64,000 nt of DNA from Chrysopilus asiliformis (lineage: Eukaryota > Arthropoda > Insecta > Diptera > Rhagionidae). A model generated the notes under the pieces. It had not been told where the DNA came from. It searched no databases and saw nothing but the letters and a program-made list of their open reading frames with translations. The stretch is taken from the NCBI GenBank assembly GCA_964034945.1, contig OZ035960.1, positions 103,810,933 to 103,874,932 on the forward strand, written 5' to 3'. Positions 1 to 12,133 of the stretch are shown one piece after another. The translations under genes and the position numbers were made by a program. How positions within the stretch are numbered: the first letter of the stretch is position 1; every line of letters starts with the position of its first letter.

Positions 1-1290
1 TTTCGCCTGATCCGCCTGAAAATTTTCGAATTAAATGTACTAGGCTGTAACCAACAAATTGGCTTGCAAAAAGTGTAAGTAAATGTCTAGTTTTTTATAA
101 AATTTTCCATTAAGAGCCAAAATCATTTTTTTCTACGTTCCCAGAACATGGCAAAATTGTACCGAATGCACTCTGCAAAAGACAAATCCTTCAAGAAAAA
201 AAAACACTAATGAAAAGCACGTGCCCGTAAGTGCAATAAAAAAATTTATAATAGTTCTAATTACCCTGAAAGCAACGTACCTAATTTTTCCAATCTTATG
301 AACCATTTTTCATAAAATGTTAGTGGTTTGAATTGCTTAGACTAATTACACAATTATAGACCCCATTTGTCACCAAGAAATATGATTTCTCTTCCCAATA
401 TTGTTATGAGGATAGTAATTTCTTTAGCTGTGAAGTCGTAATCAGCTACTAAATAATTAAAGTCACTATTATTGCTGCCTACATGGTCACGCAACTTAAA
501 TATTGTTCAGTTTACTGCCGAAAAATTAATATAAAAAAACCTCTCGATTTATAGCCGAGGTGGTAAATGTGTGACGGGGTATCAGGAAGACGGGGGATAT
601 TAAATATAACAAGTGTTATTGTTTCTTTTTACTACATCAGCAAATTGTTCATGAACACGTACAATAAGTGGATTTGAACGAAATAAATGTTGTCTAATTA
701 AATTTGCATACAAAATTTATTGGCCGCCATCGTTTATTTGTTTTAGCATAAGTTACATTCATCAAAGCATCGATTTTAATAACAGCCAGGGGATGAAACA
801 ATTCCTATTCGCTTCGTGGACAAACGTATTTATTATTTCAATCCATGCCCAAAAACATTTATGTCAACCGTGACGTTAGTGGTTGACAAATCGTTTCTTG
901 ATTCTTATCTTGTACCAACCGCCAAATCGTAGTTTTGAGTTAAACAACTTTTAAACTCTGCGGGGAAATTGCGGAAAAACTGTTCAAAAAAGGGGCGACT
1001 TTTTTTTATTTTCTTTAAAACAATTGATCCTGAAACAATATTTTGCAATATTTTGAGAATAAAGAAATTTTCAAAAATTTCGTTTTCAGAACGTTGTGCC
1101 ACGAAAACGAAAATTTGGTTTACAAAAAACTAGATTTGATTTGTTGCGTTTTACTCCGAAACTACGCGTTTTCCGAAAACAAAAAAAAACTAAAATAGTA
1201 ATTCTTAAGTTAAAAAATCAATAACAAACTTAAAAGGAAAAAAAATCGTACAAAAGTTTTGTTCATTTCTGGAGATACCAAAAAAGTTGC
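1..1290. other. AT-rich noncoding stretch
   Basis: No supported gene. Open frames here are short and full of homopolymers, with no recognisable domain. I see only A/T runs and no clear repeat family member. Confidence 0.6.
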
Positions 1291-1294
1291 TTAA

Positions 1295-1522
1295 CACGTT
1301 CACTGCCAAGTTCACTGCAAATGCACGCTATTTGCCCACACCAATTTTTCATAAATCATATAGAATTCAAACGTGGGATTTTGTGTGCATGTATTAAATT
1401 AAATTCATAATTCATATATGCAATTTCCCCGTTGCCAAACCAAAAATCAGAGTCTACGAGTATTTTCGTACTTGGTGTCCCTCCACCAACTACCGGTATG
1501 CTCGTAATTGGCAGTGAACGTG
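1295..1522. mobile_element. piggyBac-like MITE, 228 bp
   Basis: TTAA is present immediately outside both ends (1291-1294 and 1523-1526). The element starts CACGTTCACTGCCAA and ends with the exact reverse complement, a 15-bp terminal inverted repeat. TTAA target duplication and a 5'-C terminus are hallmarks of the piggyBac superfamily. There is no transposase frame, so it is non-autonomous. A related terminus (TTAACACGTTGACTGCC) occurs at 63547. Confidence 0.85.
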
Positions 1523-1680
1523 TTAAAAGATTTTCTTTTTCGGATTTCCAGAAATAGAGTGAATCTTGCGAAAGCAAAGTCCGATTTAGAATCAAAATAT
1601 GATTAAAAATACTACCCCAATATTTTTAATTATATTTTATGCAGGTGGTCGGTGGGGTTATACTTGAACTTTTCACAAAA

Positions 1681-1797
1681 AAAAATATGATAAAAAATAA
1701 AATAAAAAATAAAATAAAATAAAAAATAAAAAATAAAATAAAAAATAAAATAAAAAATAAAATAAAAAATAAAATAAAGCAAAAATAAATAAATAAC
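1681..1797. repeat. AAAAT-type microsatellite
   Basis: About 115 bp of interrupted AAAAT/AAAAAT units, directly seen. It lies next to the possible hAT-like end at 1798-1967. Confidence 0.8.
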
Positions 1798-1967
1798 GAA
1801 AAAACGAAATCCTTTTTTCGGTTTTTGTTACGTTTTTCGTTATTGTAACGGAATAAATTTGTATAACGTTATAACGTAATTTTGAGGAAAGAATCGGAAT
1901 ATCGTTATTTCGTTTCGTTATTTCGTTTCCTTATTTCATTACGTTACGATAACGTTTCCCATCCCTG
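1798..1967 (-). mobile_element. Possible one-ended hAT-like remnant
   Basis: Read on the minus strand, the segment begins CAGGGATGGGAAACGTTATC, which fits the YARNG start typical of hAT termini. It is followed by repeated ACGTTATCG/CGTAACG motifs like subterminal binding repeats. No matching left end or 8-bp target duplication was found, so this is a candidate only. Confidence 0.35.
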
Positions 1968-2847
1968 ATTTAAATGCATCTCAAATTATTTAAAGTATTT
2001 AAAACAAAAACTCAATCAGTTGATTTGACTGTGTGACAAAGCGCTTTCAAAACAATTAACCGATCATTTGCCTTGAATGCGGTTGTGTGGCGTTTTCTCA
2101 TCTTAAAGGCTAAGGTACAGTGAGGTACAAACATTCACGCCCTAAACTAAGTCTTTTCCATTTTTTATTGTCAATCATGAAGTACCCCTGCCCAGATTCA
2201 GAATGGAAAAAACAATTTTTAGGCATTGTAGAGAATAATGGAAATTTTCAGAATGTGGAATGTGATTACACTTGCCTCACATTCCGGTTTACGATATAAA
2301 ATCTGCAATTTAGTGTAACATAAAATATTTTCATAATCGTTGCATCAAAATTTAAGCCCGATGAATAAAAACCACAACTTAAGGCGCAAATTTAGCGAAA
2401 TTTCTTATTTGATTCAAGTGTTTTTTCATTGAATCTAATAACAATCGAATGACGAAAAATCGTATTAAAATTGGTTTAATGATGAAGAGCGATGTTAGAT
2501 GATATAATATTTAGGATCCAAGGGATGAGTTTGAGAAGTATTTAATTTTGTGCTACAGACAAATCTGGCTTAGGTCGTACATTTTTAATGAGATTAAATA
2601 CTGCCCATATTTTATTGAATTTTAGTCTCATTGAACGTAAGTTTTTTTGTAAAGTAAAGTCTCTCAGTAGTTTTACTATACTGAGACAATTTGAAAACAT
2701 TTAAATCGAATGAAAGCAAAGAATGAATAAAAATAAATAAATATCTAACGTATTTTACATTGAGGTCTTATTAGCAAACTAAATTCTATGTAAATATTAT
2801 AAATAAATTGATATTAAATGCGTACATAAAAATACTTAAAATCTTAA
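1968..2847. other. Noncoding DNA upstream of the coding exon, possible intron
   Basis: No supported gene. The frame used by the downstream exon is closed by TAA at 2845-2847. If the exon is internal, the right end of this interval is intron. Confidence 0.5.
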
Positions 2848-2850
2848 AAC

Positions 2851-4593
2851 GTGCAGTCGACAACAACACTACTACAAAACGGTCTACTACTGGAACGATC
2901 CAAAAAACAGCATTCGATGCAGCCATACCAGCTGCACCAGTTACAATCGCGACCGGGAACATTGCAGCGGCAACAGCGGGATTTATTCACAGGTGATCTA
3001 GGTATACCGGAAATATCTACACGTGTGGGACATGTTATCCATGCGTTCGAAACAATGGCGATGCTGCGGCGTGATGCGGAGAAGCCATACGACGAAATCG
3101 ACAGTGGCGAGGATAGAAATCTACGTGGCGTCCATGCGGATACCGGGAGTGGAACAACAACGGGGGGTCGTGGGAAATCGTCGAAAGCTTCAGCAACATA
3201 TCGATCGTCAAGTTCACGGCACGGCGGAAGTCACAGTAAGTATAGTCAAATGAAGAGAAAATCAAATGAAAGTCGCCAGAAAATTGCCCTGGCCGCTACC
3301 CTGTCCAAGTCTCTCGCTAATACCCTCCGATCAGATAAATACCATCCAATCTATTCGACGATTGGGACGAATGCTAGTGCGAAACGCATACCCGGGGGTG
3401 GTCGTGACAATCCAGGATCAACCCCTCACCACTACTATCGTCTCGATACGAACGGGCATGTATCACAAATCGATACACTCCGACATCTAAATAAAACTGA
3501 ACTTGGAACGTCGGCTTACCACATCAATGACGATGACAATTACGGCTGTGGCGGATGTGGTGGTCGGGATGATGATGACGATGCTGCAGCCACCACCCTC
3601 GATATCGGGGATGATTATCGGAAGAATTTGTTTGGAACGCAGCCAAGTAGAAAACGACGTTCAAAAACTTATTTGCCGGGTGTTAATAAATATCAAACTA
3701 ATACCAATACAATCAACATACCGATTGACATCGGAGATGACATTATCAATAGAGCTTTTAGTGGGATTTTCGATAATGAAGATGAATATGAGAATGACCG
3801 TAAAATACAGCAACCCAGAAATACGACATTTTCATTCTCACCTCGTGGTAAAACCGCGGGAAAGACTCAAACGTTCCATTTGCCCCCACAGCGTTCGGCG
3901 ACCCTTACCGATATTTTTGAATTTACAAAACCGAAAAACCAATTCATGTCGAAATATCCGTCCACATCATCGACGACGGCATTAAACAATGATGCAACCA
4001 AAATCGATTTTAATTATAAATCAAAATCGAAAAAGAGCCAACAACCTTACCACTCCCACCATCAGCAGAATACGAAGAAACAACCCTCCGATGATCCGAA
4101 CAGTTTTAGCGATGATAATGAAAATTTTTTACGTGGCTCAACCGTAAGTCAATCATTTATAAAAAATGTTAAAAATCCACCAACATCAGGGGTGGCAGCA
4201 TCGGCAGCAGCGGCAGATGGTGTTCTCGGGTCGATATCCGGCTATGTTGATGGTATTGGTATTAGTCCCGGTCAAATACCCTCCATTTACCATCATGCTG
4301 GTGGTATCTCTAGCGCTAGTAATATTTCTGCTCCTAATAGCAATTACCAGCGTGAACGTGATGAACATTTTGTAACACGTTCCGATCAAAAAAAGCAACG
4401 TCAAAAACTTAACAATCAGCAGAAACGTTCAAAGTCATCCACTGAAATTGTTGATGAATTACAGCGCAAATACTATCATGACAGTCAGCTGACAGCATCT
4501 TCAATTACGACGGATGGCGGCGGCGGTTTGCGTAGTAGCAGCTCAAGAAAGAACATTTTCAAACCACGAACAATCGACAGAGCTGAAATATGA
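2851..4593 (+). CDS. Low-complexity protein, large single coding exon, function unknown
   Basis: I do not recognise this protein. The frame is open for about 580 codons in AT-rich DNA, far longer than any other non-repetitive frame here, and ends at TGA 4591-4593. The first codon of the open frame is GTG, not ATG, so this is probably a 3' exon. Candidate splice acceptors are GTGCAG at 2851-2856 and TTATTCACAG ending at 2991. The translation has a Gln-rich start (residues about 1-45), a more ordinary segment around residues 51-90 containing VGHVIHAFETMAMLRR, a Ser/Gly-rich part, an acidic Asp run near 226-244, a basic PSRKRRSK patch near 265-272, and Asn/Ser/Lys-rich tails with Ala and Gly runs. 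I see no signal peptide, membrane segment or catalytic motif. It is probably an intrinsically disordered intracellular protein. Strong donor-like sites lie inside at 3236 (GTAAGTAT) and 4144 (GTAAGT), so alternative splicing is possible. Confidence 0.6.
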   Translation: MQSTTTLLQNGLLLERSKKQHSMQPYQLHQLQSRPGTLQRQQRDLFTGDLGIPEISTRVGHVIHAFETMAMLRRDAEKPYDEIDSGEDRNLRGVHADTGSGTTTGGRGKSSKASATYRSSSSRHGGSHSKYSQMKRKSNESRQKIALAATLSKSLANTLRSDKYHPIYSTIGTNASAKRIPGGGRDNPGSTPHHYYRLDTNGHVSQIDTLRHLNKTELGTSAYHINDDDNYGCGGCGGRDDDDDAAATTLDIGDDYRKNLFGTQPSRKRRSKTYLPGVNKYQTNTNTINIPIDIGDDIINRAFSGIFDNEDEYENDRKIQQPRNTTFSFSPRGKTAGKTQTFHLPPQRSATLTDIFEFTKPKNQFMSKYPSTSSTTALNNDATKIDFNYKSKSKKSQQPYHSHHQQNTKKQPSDDPNSFSDDNENFLRGSTVSQSFIKNVKNPPTSGVAASAAAADGVLGSISGYVDGIGISPGQIPSIYHHAGGISSASNISAPNSNYQRERDEHFVTRSDQKKQRQKLNNQQKRSKSSTEIVDELQRKYYHDSQLTASSITTDGGGGLRSSSSRKNIFKPRTIDRAEI

Positions 4594-4659
4594 TAATGAA
4601 TTTAAATTTTGTATATTATAGCTCTATATCGTGTGTACAGTCGTATAGTCAAGCGAAAA

Positions 4660-4665
4660 ATTAAA
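4660..4665 (+). promoter_or_regulatory. Candidate polyadenylation signal ATTAAA
   Basis: A common variant hexamer about 67 bp after the stop codon of the exon, followed by A/T-rich sequence. No AATAAA is seen closer. Position is the only support. Confidence 0.35.
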
Positions 4666-4982
4666 TTTAAAAAAATATATATTTTGTCGTTGACAATTTT
4701 TTTGCCTCAAATCGATGCCATAAAACACTTTAAATTTATTATCTTATCCTTGTATCTAGCGGGGATTTATCGACTTTAAGGAAACACGCACACATAGGCA
4801 CTACGAAATATTGAGCCAGTGAGTAAAAGAAATTGGCAAAAAAAAAATTGGAAATTTTTGCACATAATTCTTTTTATTACAAAACCTAAATTTTTCCCGG
4901 AAAATATAAAATGAAATAGTTTTGCATCTCAAATTTTCATTAGTTTCCCACATTACTAGGGTGACCATATTTTTATAGATTA

Positions 4983-5136
4983 GCGGTGGCGAGAGGTAAC
5001 AAGCAGTGGCGAGCGGTGGCGAACGTTGGCGAACGGTGGCGAACGGTGGCGAACGGTGGCGAATGGTGGCGAACGGTGGCGAATGGTGGCGAACGGTGGC
5101 GAACGGTGGCGAACGGTGGCGAACGGTGGCGAGCCC
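4983..5136 (+). repeat. 10-bp minisatellite GGCGAACGGT
   Basis: About 15 head-to-tail units with variants GGCGAGCGGT, GGCGAATGGT and GGCGAACGTT. Stop-free reading in several frames yields short spurious peptides. GC content is much higher than in the flanks. Confidence 0.9.
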
Positions 5137-5289
5137 AGATTAGCAATGGCGAGCGGTGGTTGGGGAGAGGGTGGAAGGGCGAAGAGCGAGGAAATGTCGA
5201 ATGTTTCCAAATTAATCGTGAAAATTTTAAAAGCCCAATTAGAGAAAGAGAATTTGTTTCAATTTTTGCTTTTACTTTCCTCTTCTATA

Positions 5290-5575
5290 AAAGGACAGTA
5301 TTTTATTTATGACGGAGACCAATTCGAGAACGAGGGCAGATAGAAATTTTCTGATCATACGAAATCCACTTCAGGTAAAATTATGATGCCCGTGCGTCTG
5401 TCTGTCGATCTGTCCATTTTACGTATCTTAAATAACTCGGGAACGCATTTAAATAACTCGGGAACTCGGGAACGCGTTGATTTTTTTCAATGGGTTTTAC
5501 GAAAAACATAGTTTTTTATCAACTTTTGTAAAAGTAACGGTAGCTATAAGGGGTACCAAACAAATTTTTTTTTTT
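5290..5575 (+). repeat. Dispersed repeat family R3, copy 1
   Basis: Shares an ordered series of blocks with 63625-63990: the GACGGAGACC block, the GGGCAGATAGAAA block, a CTGTCTGTC tract, ATCTTAAATAACTCG, and AACGGTAGCTATAA. Copies are diverged. No coding capacity or ends are defined. Confidence 0.75.
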
Positions 5576-8525
5576 TAAATACGGTTTTTTGAAAAATTTT
5601 CGAAACTTATGCGCTTTTGGGAAAAAGTTAATTAAAAGGACATAAATTTTTTTTATAGTCTTTGCTTTAACGGTTTTTTAACGGTCGCCTCAATTCGACT
5701 AATATTCTGTAAACAATAAAACAAAAATCGTTTTTTTTTTTCGATAACTATGACAAAAAGTTCAAATTTTTACCGTCATTTAATTTTTAAATTTAGCGCC
5801 ACTATGCTTGAAAAATATTTTCAGTATATCGGTTTCACCAAGCGGCGTTTTCTACTAGTATCAGTGGATGAATGTACCACCACGTCCTGTAATGCAATGC
5901 CCAAGGAGCATAAAAGGTTGTAAAGTGGACATCGCAACTTTAATTTCTCGACTTAATGGTTGCGACGACGACTTTACAACTTTTTATCCTATTTGAGTGC
6001 AGAGCCGGGTCAAGCTGCGCCTGTAGAAGATCGGTGGCTTCCAAACAAGAAACCTGCTTCTAGATAAGCTTATTCTTATCTGAACTGTTTTTGTCATCAC
6101 CTCCCTAGTCTTATGTAAAATTAAAAAAAAGCTCGGTAAAAAGTTGCAAAATACTCCAAATGCAATTAAAAATAGTGAGTTATGGACGATTTTTTTCTTT
6201 TCTCTTCCAGTCGTGTAAATTGAGTGATAGTAAATTGAGTCGCTCCTAAAAAAAAGTGAGTTATTTTTTGTAAGCACTTTTGCATTGTGTAAGCAAGTGT
6301 TTTTTTTCCATTGCTAACCAAAAATGTTTGCTATTTAAGTGATATTAATTGGAGTTCACTAATAATATTGGGTTTTTGATAAAAAAAAATGGGGCACGCA
6401 TTTTTAATACGAAATTACATTTTCAAGATTTTCAAACTTTTGCCATTTCGAATCTAATAGCTTTGAAAAATACAAGATAATTAAAAATTCTAAAATGTTT
6501 GGATTTTATTCACGCATTTAACAATAAATCCTAATTTTTTTGGACACTAAACTCACTTAAACCAAAGAAAAATTAAGAATCTTCCGACCCGTCAGTCCGT
6601 CGCACTGCTGAGAAAAAATTTAATACAAAATTTTAAATAAATCGAAAAAAAACTTACATTAACTCACTGGCTGATGATTTCTTAACAAAGAGTGTTTAAA
6701 GCCTGTATTTTGTTCAATAAAATATTGAAGTTTCATAAAAGATTTTCCCCTAACATTAATGAAAAGCCATTTCGTGTTTTAAGCCATAAATATAAATTTT
6801 AATCTTCCCATTAAAATGTACCATATTTAAAATGCATATTTTATAAATTATAACAGTTAAGAAATTGACAATATTGAATTTGCAAACCTTTAGTGTAGAA
6901 AATTTATTTACCTTTTTTTTATTTGTTTTTTTCTTTTTTTTCCTTAAATCAACATAAAACAATGCAATTCATTTCTTATCACAAAAATTGATGTGCTCAA
7001 AGATATTTCCAACGGATTTTTAAGAAAATGTTCAATAAAAAATTAAAAAATTGCTTATAAAATAAGAGTAGCAAGAAGCTATAGTCACTGGAATAAATAT
7101 TTTCTACAAAAAGGGTTGTAAAATGTTATAAAAAATTCGATTGTAGCGTTCTTAAAAAACCAAAGTTTTACAAATTCTTAATGCCAATAAGAAAATCAAA
7201 ACTATTTTTGATTTTTTTGTTTCGTTTTCAAAAAAATTATGGATTAAATGCTTTTTTCAATAAAAAACAATTTGATATCAAAATTTATGCTTCTAAAAAA
7301 TGTAACAAATGTAGAAAAGTCCTTTTAAAAGTCATAAAATAAAATAAAAACCTTCTAGAACATTCTAATTTTTTCCGATTTTGTATGATAACTTACCAGA
7401 GCGATTCGCCCGCCCTAACAACAAAAGAGGTCGCAGAGTGGTCGCCGCGACCACGAAGTCGCGAAGACAACTAAACGACTTTTTGGGTTAATCGGGTGCA
7501 AAACCGGTATGGAAAGTGAAAACATTCACAATTAAAACCGTTATGGCGGAAAGAAATTATCTCAAATAATTAAATTATCCCAAATAAAATATTTAAACTT
7601 TTCTGGTTTAAAAAAAATCATAAAATCTATGTTCACGTAGCGGATTTTTTTTTATTTTTAAAAAGGGCCTTTCACGATTGAATCTAAACGAATTTAAGCA
7701 TTTTTTCTAAAAAAAACTTCAAGCTTAAGAGTTGTAATTAATTGAAAATATTGTACAAAAAGAAACGTTTTATATAAAATTGATAAACATTTTAAATGTT
7801 TTTCCTTATAACGCTATACATACTTTTTTGAAAAATCCCATTTTATAATAGTTTTTGAAACTAAAGAAGACTTAAAATTCATTAAGTGAAAAGAAAAACT
7901 TTTAAACTATTTTACAATAATTAAGAATGTGCGCATAACGCAACTTATAAAATTAGGTTTAATTTTAAAAAGAAAACATTAACAAAATACTTGAAACTAT
8001 TTATCAAAATATTAATTATATTGTATGCAATCTGACTGACTTATTATTAAACAAAAAAAAATATTTATTAATGAAAATGTATTTCTAGTAACAAATTGAT
8101 AATAATATTTTTATGTTAGAGTTAAATTTAATAAAATTAAAACAAAAAAAGTTGATATAGTAAAAGTAAATAAAATTTAGAAATTGTGACTTAATACTGA
8201 AATGAAACCAAAAAATTATATTTGCTAATATTTGTTAGATTTAAAATTAGAATTAATTAATATAAAAATGTTTTATATATGTGTTAATAATAAAAAATTA
8301 AATCAAGTAAAATGTAAGAATTCAACGTTACTGAAATTATGTACTATTCAATTTTACTAAAAGTAAAATAAATTTAACAAGAGAACAAAAAAAAATAATA
8401 ATAAAACTAATAAAATTAATTTGGAATAAAAATTATTTTGTTTTATTTCTATTGGATTTAAAATAATGGAAACAGAATTTATTTTGCGAAAACTCCATTT
8501 GTTCATGTAAGCAGTGTGATGCTGA
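5576..8525. other. AT-rich noncoding stretch with two small hairpins
   Basis: No supported gene over almost 3 kb. Two inverted repeats are visible: an imperfect one at about 5908-5992 (arms around TTGTAAAGT and ACTTTACAA) and a perfect one at 7437-7453 (GTGGTCGC, one base, GCGACCAC). A GGCGTTTTCTACT block at about 5841 resembles the terminus of the element at 46211. Confidence 0.55.
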
Positions 8526-8546
8526 GGGGGGGGGGGGGGGGGGGGG
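8526..8546 (+). repeat. G21 homopolymer
   Basis: Twenty-one consecutive G on the + strand, followed by G-rich sequence to about 8585. The exact length in an assembly may be unreliable. Confidence 0.9.
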
Positions 8547-9237
8547 TGAGTGGGGCTAGGGAGGAGACGACCAGGGGCGGTGCGGTGACCCTGGTGCAGC
8601 CCTTAAGGAGCGCCAAAAACGCCGATGAAAAAATATTTCTTTCTTGAATTCCATGTTCTTGTAGATTCAATTTAACAACCAAATTCTGCAACATAAAGGC
8701 GAAAATGCCACCCTTAGCCATCAAAAAGTAGCCTTTTTGAATCTACGATCGCCTAGGGTTATATTTTTACCTAGCTTGAGAGAAGGAGGGCCCTTTCAAC
8801 GATATGCTGCGACATTTTGAAGACTGCTTCGTCAAAACAAGTCCTCCAAATCGACAAAACATGGAGTTATGCCTCTGACAACTGCGAGGATTTTAGTTTA
8901 AAAAATATTTTACCTTGACCGCCAGAATTTTTCACCTGCGGCGCAGTTTTGTTTCTTCCTGCTGTGTATTTTTCTTTAAAAAAAATCCGTGCCGGGCATA
9001 TGATTATAGAATTTTAGATTCTGGTTTGTTTCTAAGATTTTCACATGTGGAAACACTTTAGTTGAATTTTGATAAAAAGTGAAAATCTTTTATTTTTTAT
9101 TTCAAAAATCAAAAAGGCACCGGATAAAAATAAATAAAATTTTTTGAAAAAAAGCTTTTAAAGTGGATTAAAAAAGTAATAATTTGACGCAGAGGTTTGA
9201 CCTTTTATAGGATAAAAGTAAGAAAAAAGTTTAAAGA
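8547..9237. other. Noncoding stretch
   Basis: No supported gene. It contains one copy (near 8930) of the dispersed CGCCGCAGGTGAAA-type motif found repeatedly elsewhere in the window. Confidence 0.5.
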
Positions 9238-9755
9238 ATTTTTATACTCTATATGATACGTCATATAGGAGTATATTAGATTTACTATATCGTTTGTAAC
9301 GCATCGAACCAAACATCAGACACAAAAATGAACTACACCAGGGTGCTTGGGATGACAAAAGATTTTGTCTGTCTGACTGTCGGTCTCTCTATCCGTTTGT
9401 CTGTGTGGCTGTCTAACTAACGGTTTCTCTATCCGTCTCTCTATCCGTCTCTCTATCCGTCTCTCTATCCGTATCTCTATCCGTCTCTCTATCCGTCTCT
9501 CTTTCCGTCTCTCTATCCGTCTCTCTGTCTGTCCGTGAATACCATAATCTTCGACAGGATTGAGCTAGAGACTCGAAATTTGGTAAGGTTGCGTTTCTTG
9601 TAAATTTTCTCGAAAACGGTATGTCGCATAGAAATTAAGGTAAAGTGTGATTTATTAAGGTAAAATATTTTTAGCATATGATTTTACATAACTTATTTAT
9701 ACATCACAAAAATTCAGTTGAACCACTACTTCCGTCCCCCGCCCCGCCAACCCCA
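9238..9755 (+). repeat. Dispersed repeat family R1, plus-strand copy
   Basis: R1 is the commonest dispersed repeat here. In order it has a TATACTCTATATGATA-type start, a CATCGAACCA block, ATGAACTACACCAGGGTG, GGATGACAAAAGATTTT, a (GTCY)n tract, a TTGAGCTAGAGACT block, TTTTCTCGAAAACGGT and ATGATTTTACATAAC. There is no coding capacity. The layout, a TA-rich head followed by a GTCY tract, is reminiscent of (GTCY)n-bearing elements of flies such as mini-me or DINE-1-like repeats, but that is only a resemblance. Confidence 0.8.
9421..9535 (+). repeat. 12-bp tandem repeat CTCTCTATCCGT inside R1
   Basis: About nine near-perfect units replace the usual GTCY tract of this R1 copy. Confidence 0.85.
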
Positions 9756-9779
9756 CACACATTGAATACTTGTTTGACA

Positions 9780-10200
9780 GTATGTCTGTCAGGGTCAAAT
9801 TTCGCAATCCAATTTTAACCCACTTCGCTCATCCAATTGACTTGAAATTTTGCACACATACGTAAGTCCGATGACAATACAATATTTTCACTACTTGGTT
9901 CTTGTAAAGATAAGGGAAGGTCCTTCAAGGATAACGTGATTGTCCTTCAAATTTTCCGGAAAAATCTCATCTGGAGGTTTTTGGGGTGCTGAATCCGATT
10001 TTGATGTTAACAAGTCCGTAAGGATAACGAAAGGTCCTGTTGATGTGGTTATCCTTTTTCTCAAAGTTCCGGTCCTTTTGCTCAAAGTTTCCGGATGATG
10101 TGATTATCCTTTTTCTCAAAGTTTCCGGAAAAAAATCATCTGGGGGCTTTTGGGGTCGCTGAATCCGATTCTGACGTTAAGAATTCTGTAAGAATAACTC
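9780..10200 (-). repeat. Dispersed repeat family R6, two diverged units
   Basis: On the minus strand this matches 54029-54735: the AGCGACCCCAAAA core, TTTCCGGAAAATTTG, the GGATAATCACGTTATCC region, AAGGACC, and the CAAGTCAATTGG flank. Two units are visible here against five at 54 kb. Confidence 0.7.
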
Positions 10201-11689
10201 AAAAGCGAGGATATGTACTCGAAGACTGAAAATAGAAACAAGGGTGCCGAACGACAGACGTCATTTTAGTTTTTGATAAACACAAAATGACTAAAAACAA
10301 TAAAATAAACAAAAAATAAATAAAAAAAGCGTTTATTTAAAAAAATGTGCTGAAAAGGAAAAAATAATTCATTTGGGGGCTGTATACCAGAAATAAAAGC
10401 GAGATAAAAGCGTAAAAAATGAAATAAAATAAATATTTATCGCCCAAAAAAAAATATTTTTGTCAGTACCTACATTTATTTAAATAAAAGCTTTTTTTTT
10501 ATAAAATAAAACAAATTTTTCGGATTCACATTTATTTTATAACGTAATTTTGATTGGGTTTTCTAACACCCTACTAGTAGTTAATCATCATTTTAATTTA
10601 TGTCAGCTGTAAGAACTTTGTTAAAAAGAATTTGCATATTTTCCTATTCTAACATACAAATTTTGGTTAATTTCACAATCCCGTAACTATAATTACAACA
10701 CATCAGAGTGGAATATCCTTTTCTCGTAAGTCATTTAGCCTAAATACTCCTTTGACACTATTCCACTGATTCCAGCCCCAAAAATAAAACCCTTTTCCGA
10801 GCTTATCTTTAACCATCAAAAGTATTACATTAGGCGGAATGTAGGATAGTGTAATGAAGGGATGATTTGCATTCTCAAAATGGTTATAACTATTGCATAA
10901 TTATTCAAATTCTTTGATATATACGACGGTCGATACAACTAAAAGATTAAATGCTAACACAAATACCAATGCGATAGAATAATATATGAACGAATAAATG
11001 AGTTTGTAGTGGGCGTTTTAAGTTGAACAAAATTTTAACTTTATCAAACATTCGTGTTCCGACATCTCCGTTTTCCACATGTAGTCCATGTCCCTAAAAC
11101 CTTGTATTGGGAAACTAAATTTATCTTTTCATTGAAATGTCGATCGTTGAGTTGGTCTGTCTGTGTCTCAAAGGATTCATATAGTGGTTTCTAACCCTTT
11201 AACTGTAAACTTTAACAACTTGTATGTCGATTTTTGGTGTTTTCTTACTCCGTAATTGACAATCCTTCGGGACTAAAGTTCAGATTGAATTAACAAATTT
11301 GTATCCCAATGAACTCCCGGGTGAAATCCCAACACGACGTTCAAGTGGTTTTAAACCAATGGGCAGTTTTTTTTTGCAAAACATGCAAACACAGTTAACT
11401 TGTAATTTAAATCAATTTCGTTTTATATAAATAGCACTTTAGATTAATTTTCATAAACTATGAGGTTTACTGCACTAAAAACTAAAAAGTTTTTGAGAGT
11501 ATTTTTAAGATTTTTAACCCACAGTTTTACAGTCTCGTGGTCTAAACATTCTGAAATCCTATAGAAAATAGGACCTATAGAAAATTTCTCGAAACCTTTG
11601 CGCTTTTGGAAAAAAACTGAATGTGACCAAAGAACGATGCACGAAAATGCCCCTTGACTAACTTTTGGGTTTCACATTCATTATACCTG
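10201..11689. other. AT-rich noncoding stretch
   Basis: No supported gene. Around 10310-10510 a diverged relative of the long hairpin at 53695-53950 is visible (the AAAAGCGAGATAAA block and AAAAATAATT near TGTGCTGAAAAGG). Confidence 0.5.
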
Positions 11690-11872
11690 CGTTGGAAGGG
11701 TAATTTTCTCTAGTTTCATTGACATATGCTCTTTTTTGGCGGGAGCTGCGGGGGGATGATCAGCTTCCATCTAAGATCTGCGTCTAAGATGGAAGCTGAC
11801 CATCTCCCTGCAGTTCCCCGCCGAAAAAGAGCATAGACCAATGAAACTAGAGCAATTTACTTTTCCAATCCA
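11690..11872. repeat. Long hairpin / foldback MITE-like element
   Basis: Imperfect inverted repeat with arms of about 80 bp. The inner arms AGCTTCCATCT and AGATGGAAGCT, and the outer arms TCTAGTTTCATTG and CAATGAAACTAGA, are exact. The loop is about 13 bp. It is flanked on the right by an R1-type segment. Confidence 0.75.
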
Positions 11873-11875
11873 TGT

Positions 11876-12133
11876 ACAACGAAAGTGGAATCCCAACTGG
11901 TTCAAAAGTTAGCCCGGGGGCATAAAAAACGTCGAATCCTGCATGGTTCTTTAAAGGATATAAAATTGAACCATTCCTTTTCCCCTCCACATACACATCG
12001 AATGTTTGTTTGTCCTTGAAAACGGTGACTCGTATTGAAAAATTAATAGGCAAAATGGGCTTGGAATATGATTTTACATAACCGTTCCATACATCAAAAT
12101 CCAATTGGACCAATCTATTCCCCCTCTCCTATA
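11876..12133 (+). repeat. R1-type segment interrupted by the TA element
   Basis: Contains ATGATTTTACATAACCG, ACATCAAAATCCAA and CCCCTCTCCTATA, the 3' blocks of R1. The sequence resumes as TACAAATGGA at 13119, so the element at 12134-13118 was inserted into it. Confidence 0.7.

Noticed and set aside
4957..4975. CTAGGGTGACCATATTTT as a hAT-type end, with similar blocks near 25737 and 32072
   Set aside because: Only one end in each case and no 8-bp duplication found; too short to call.
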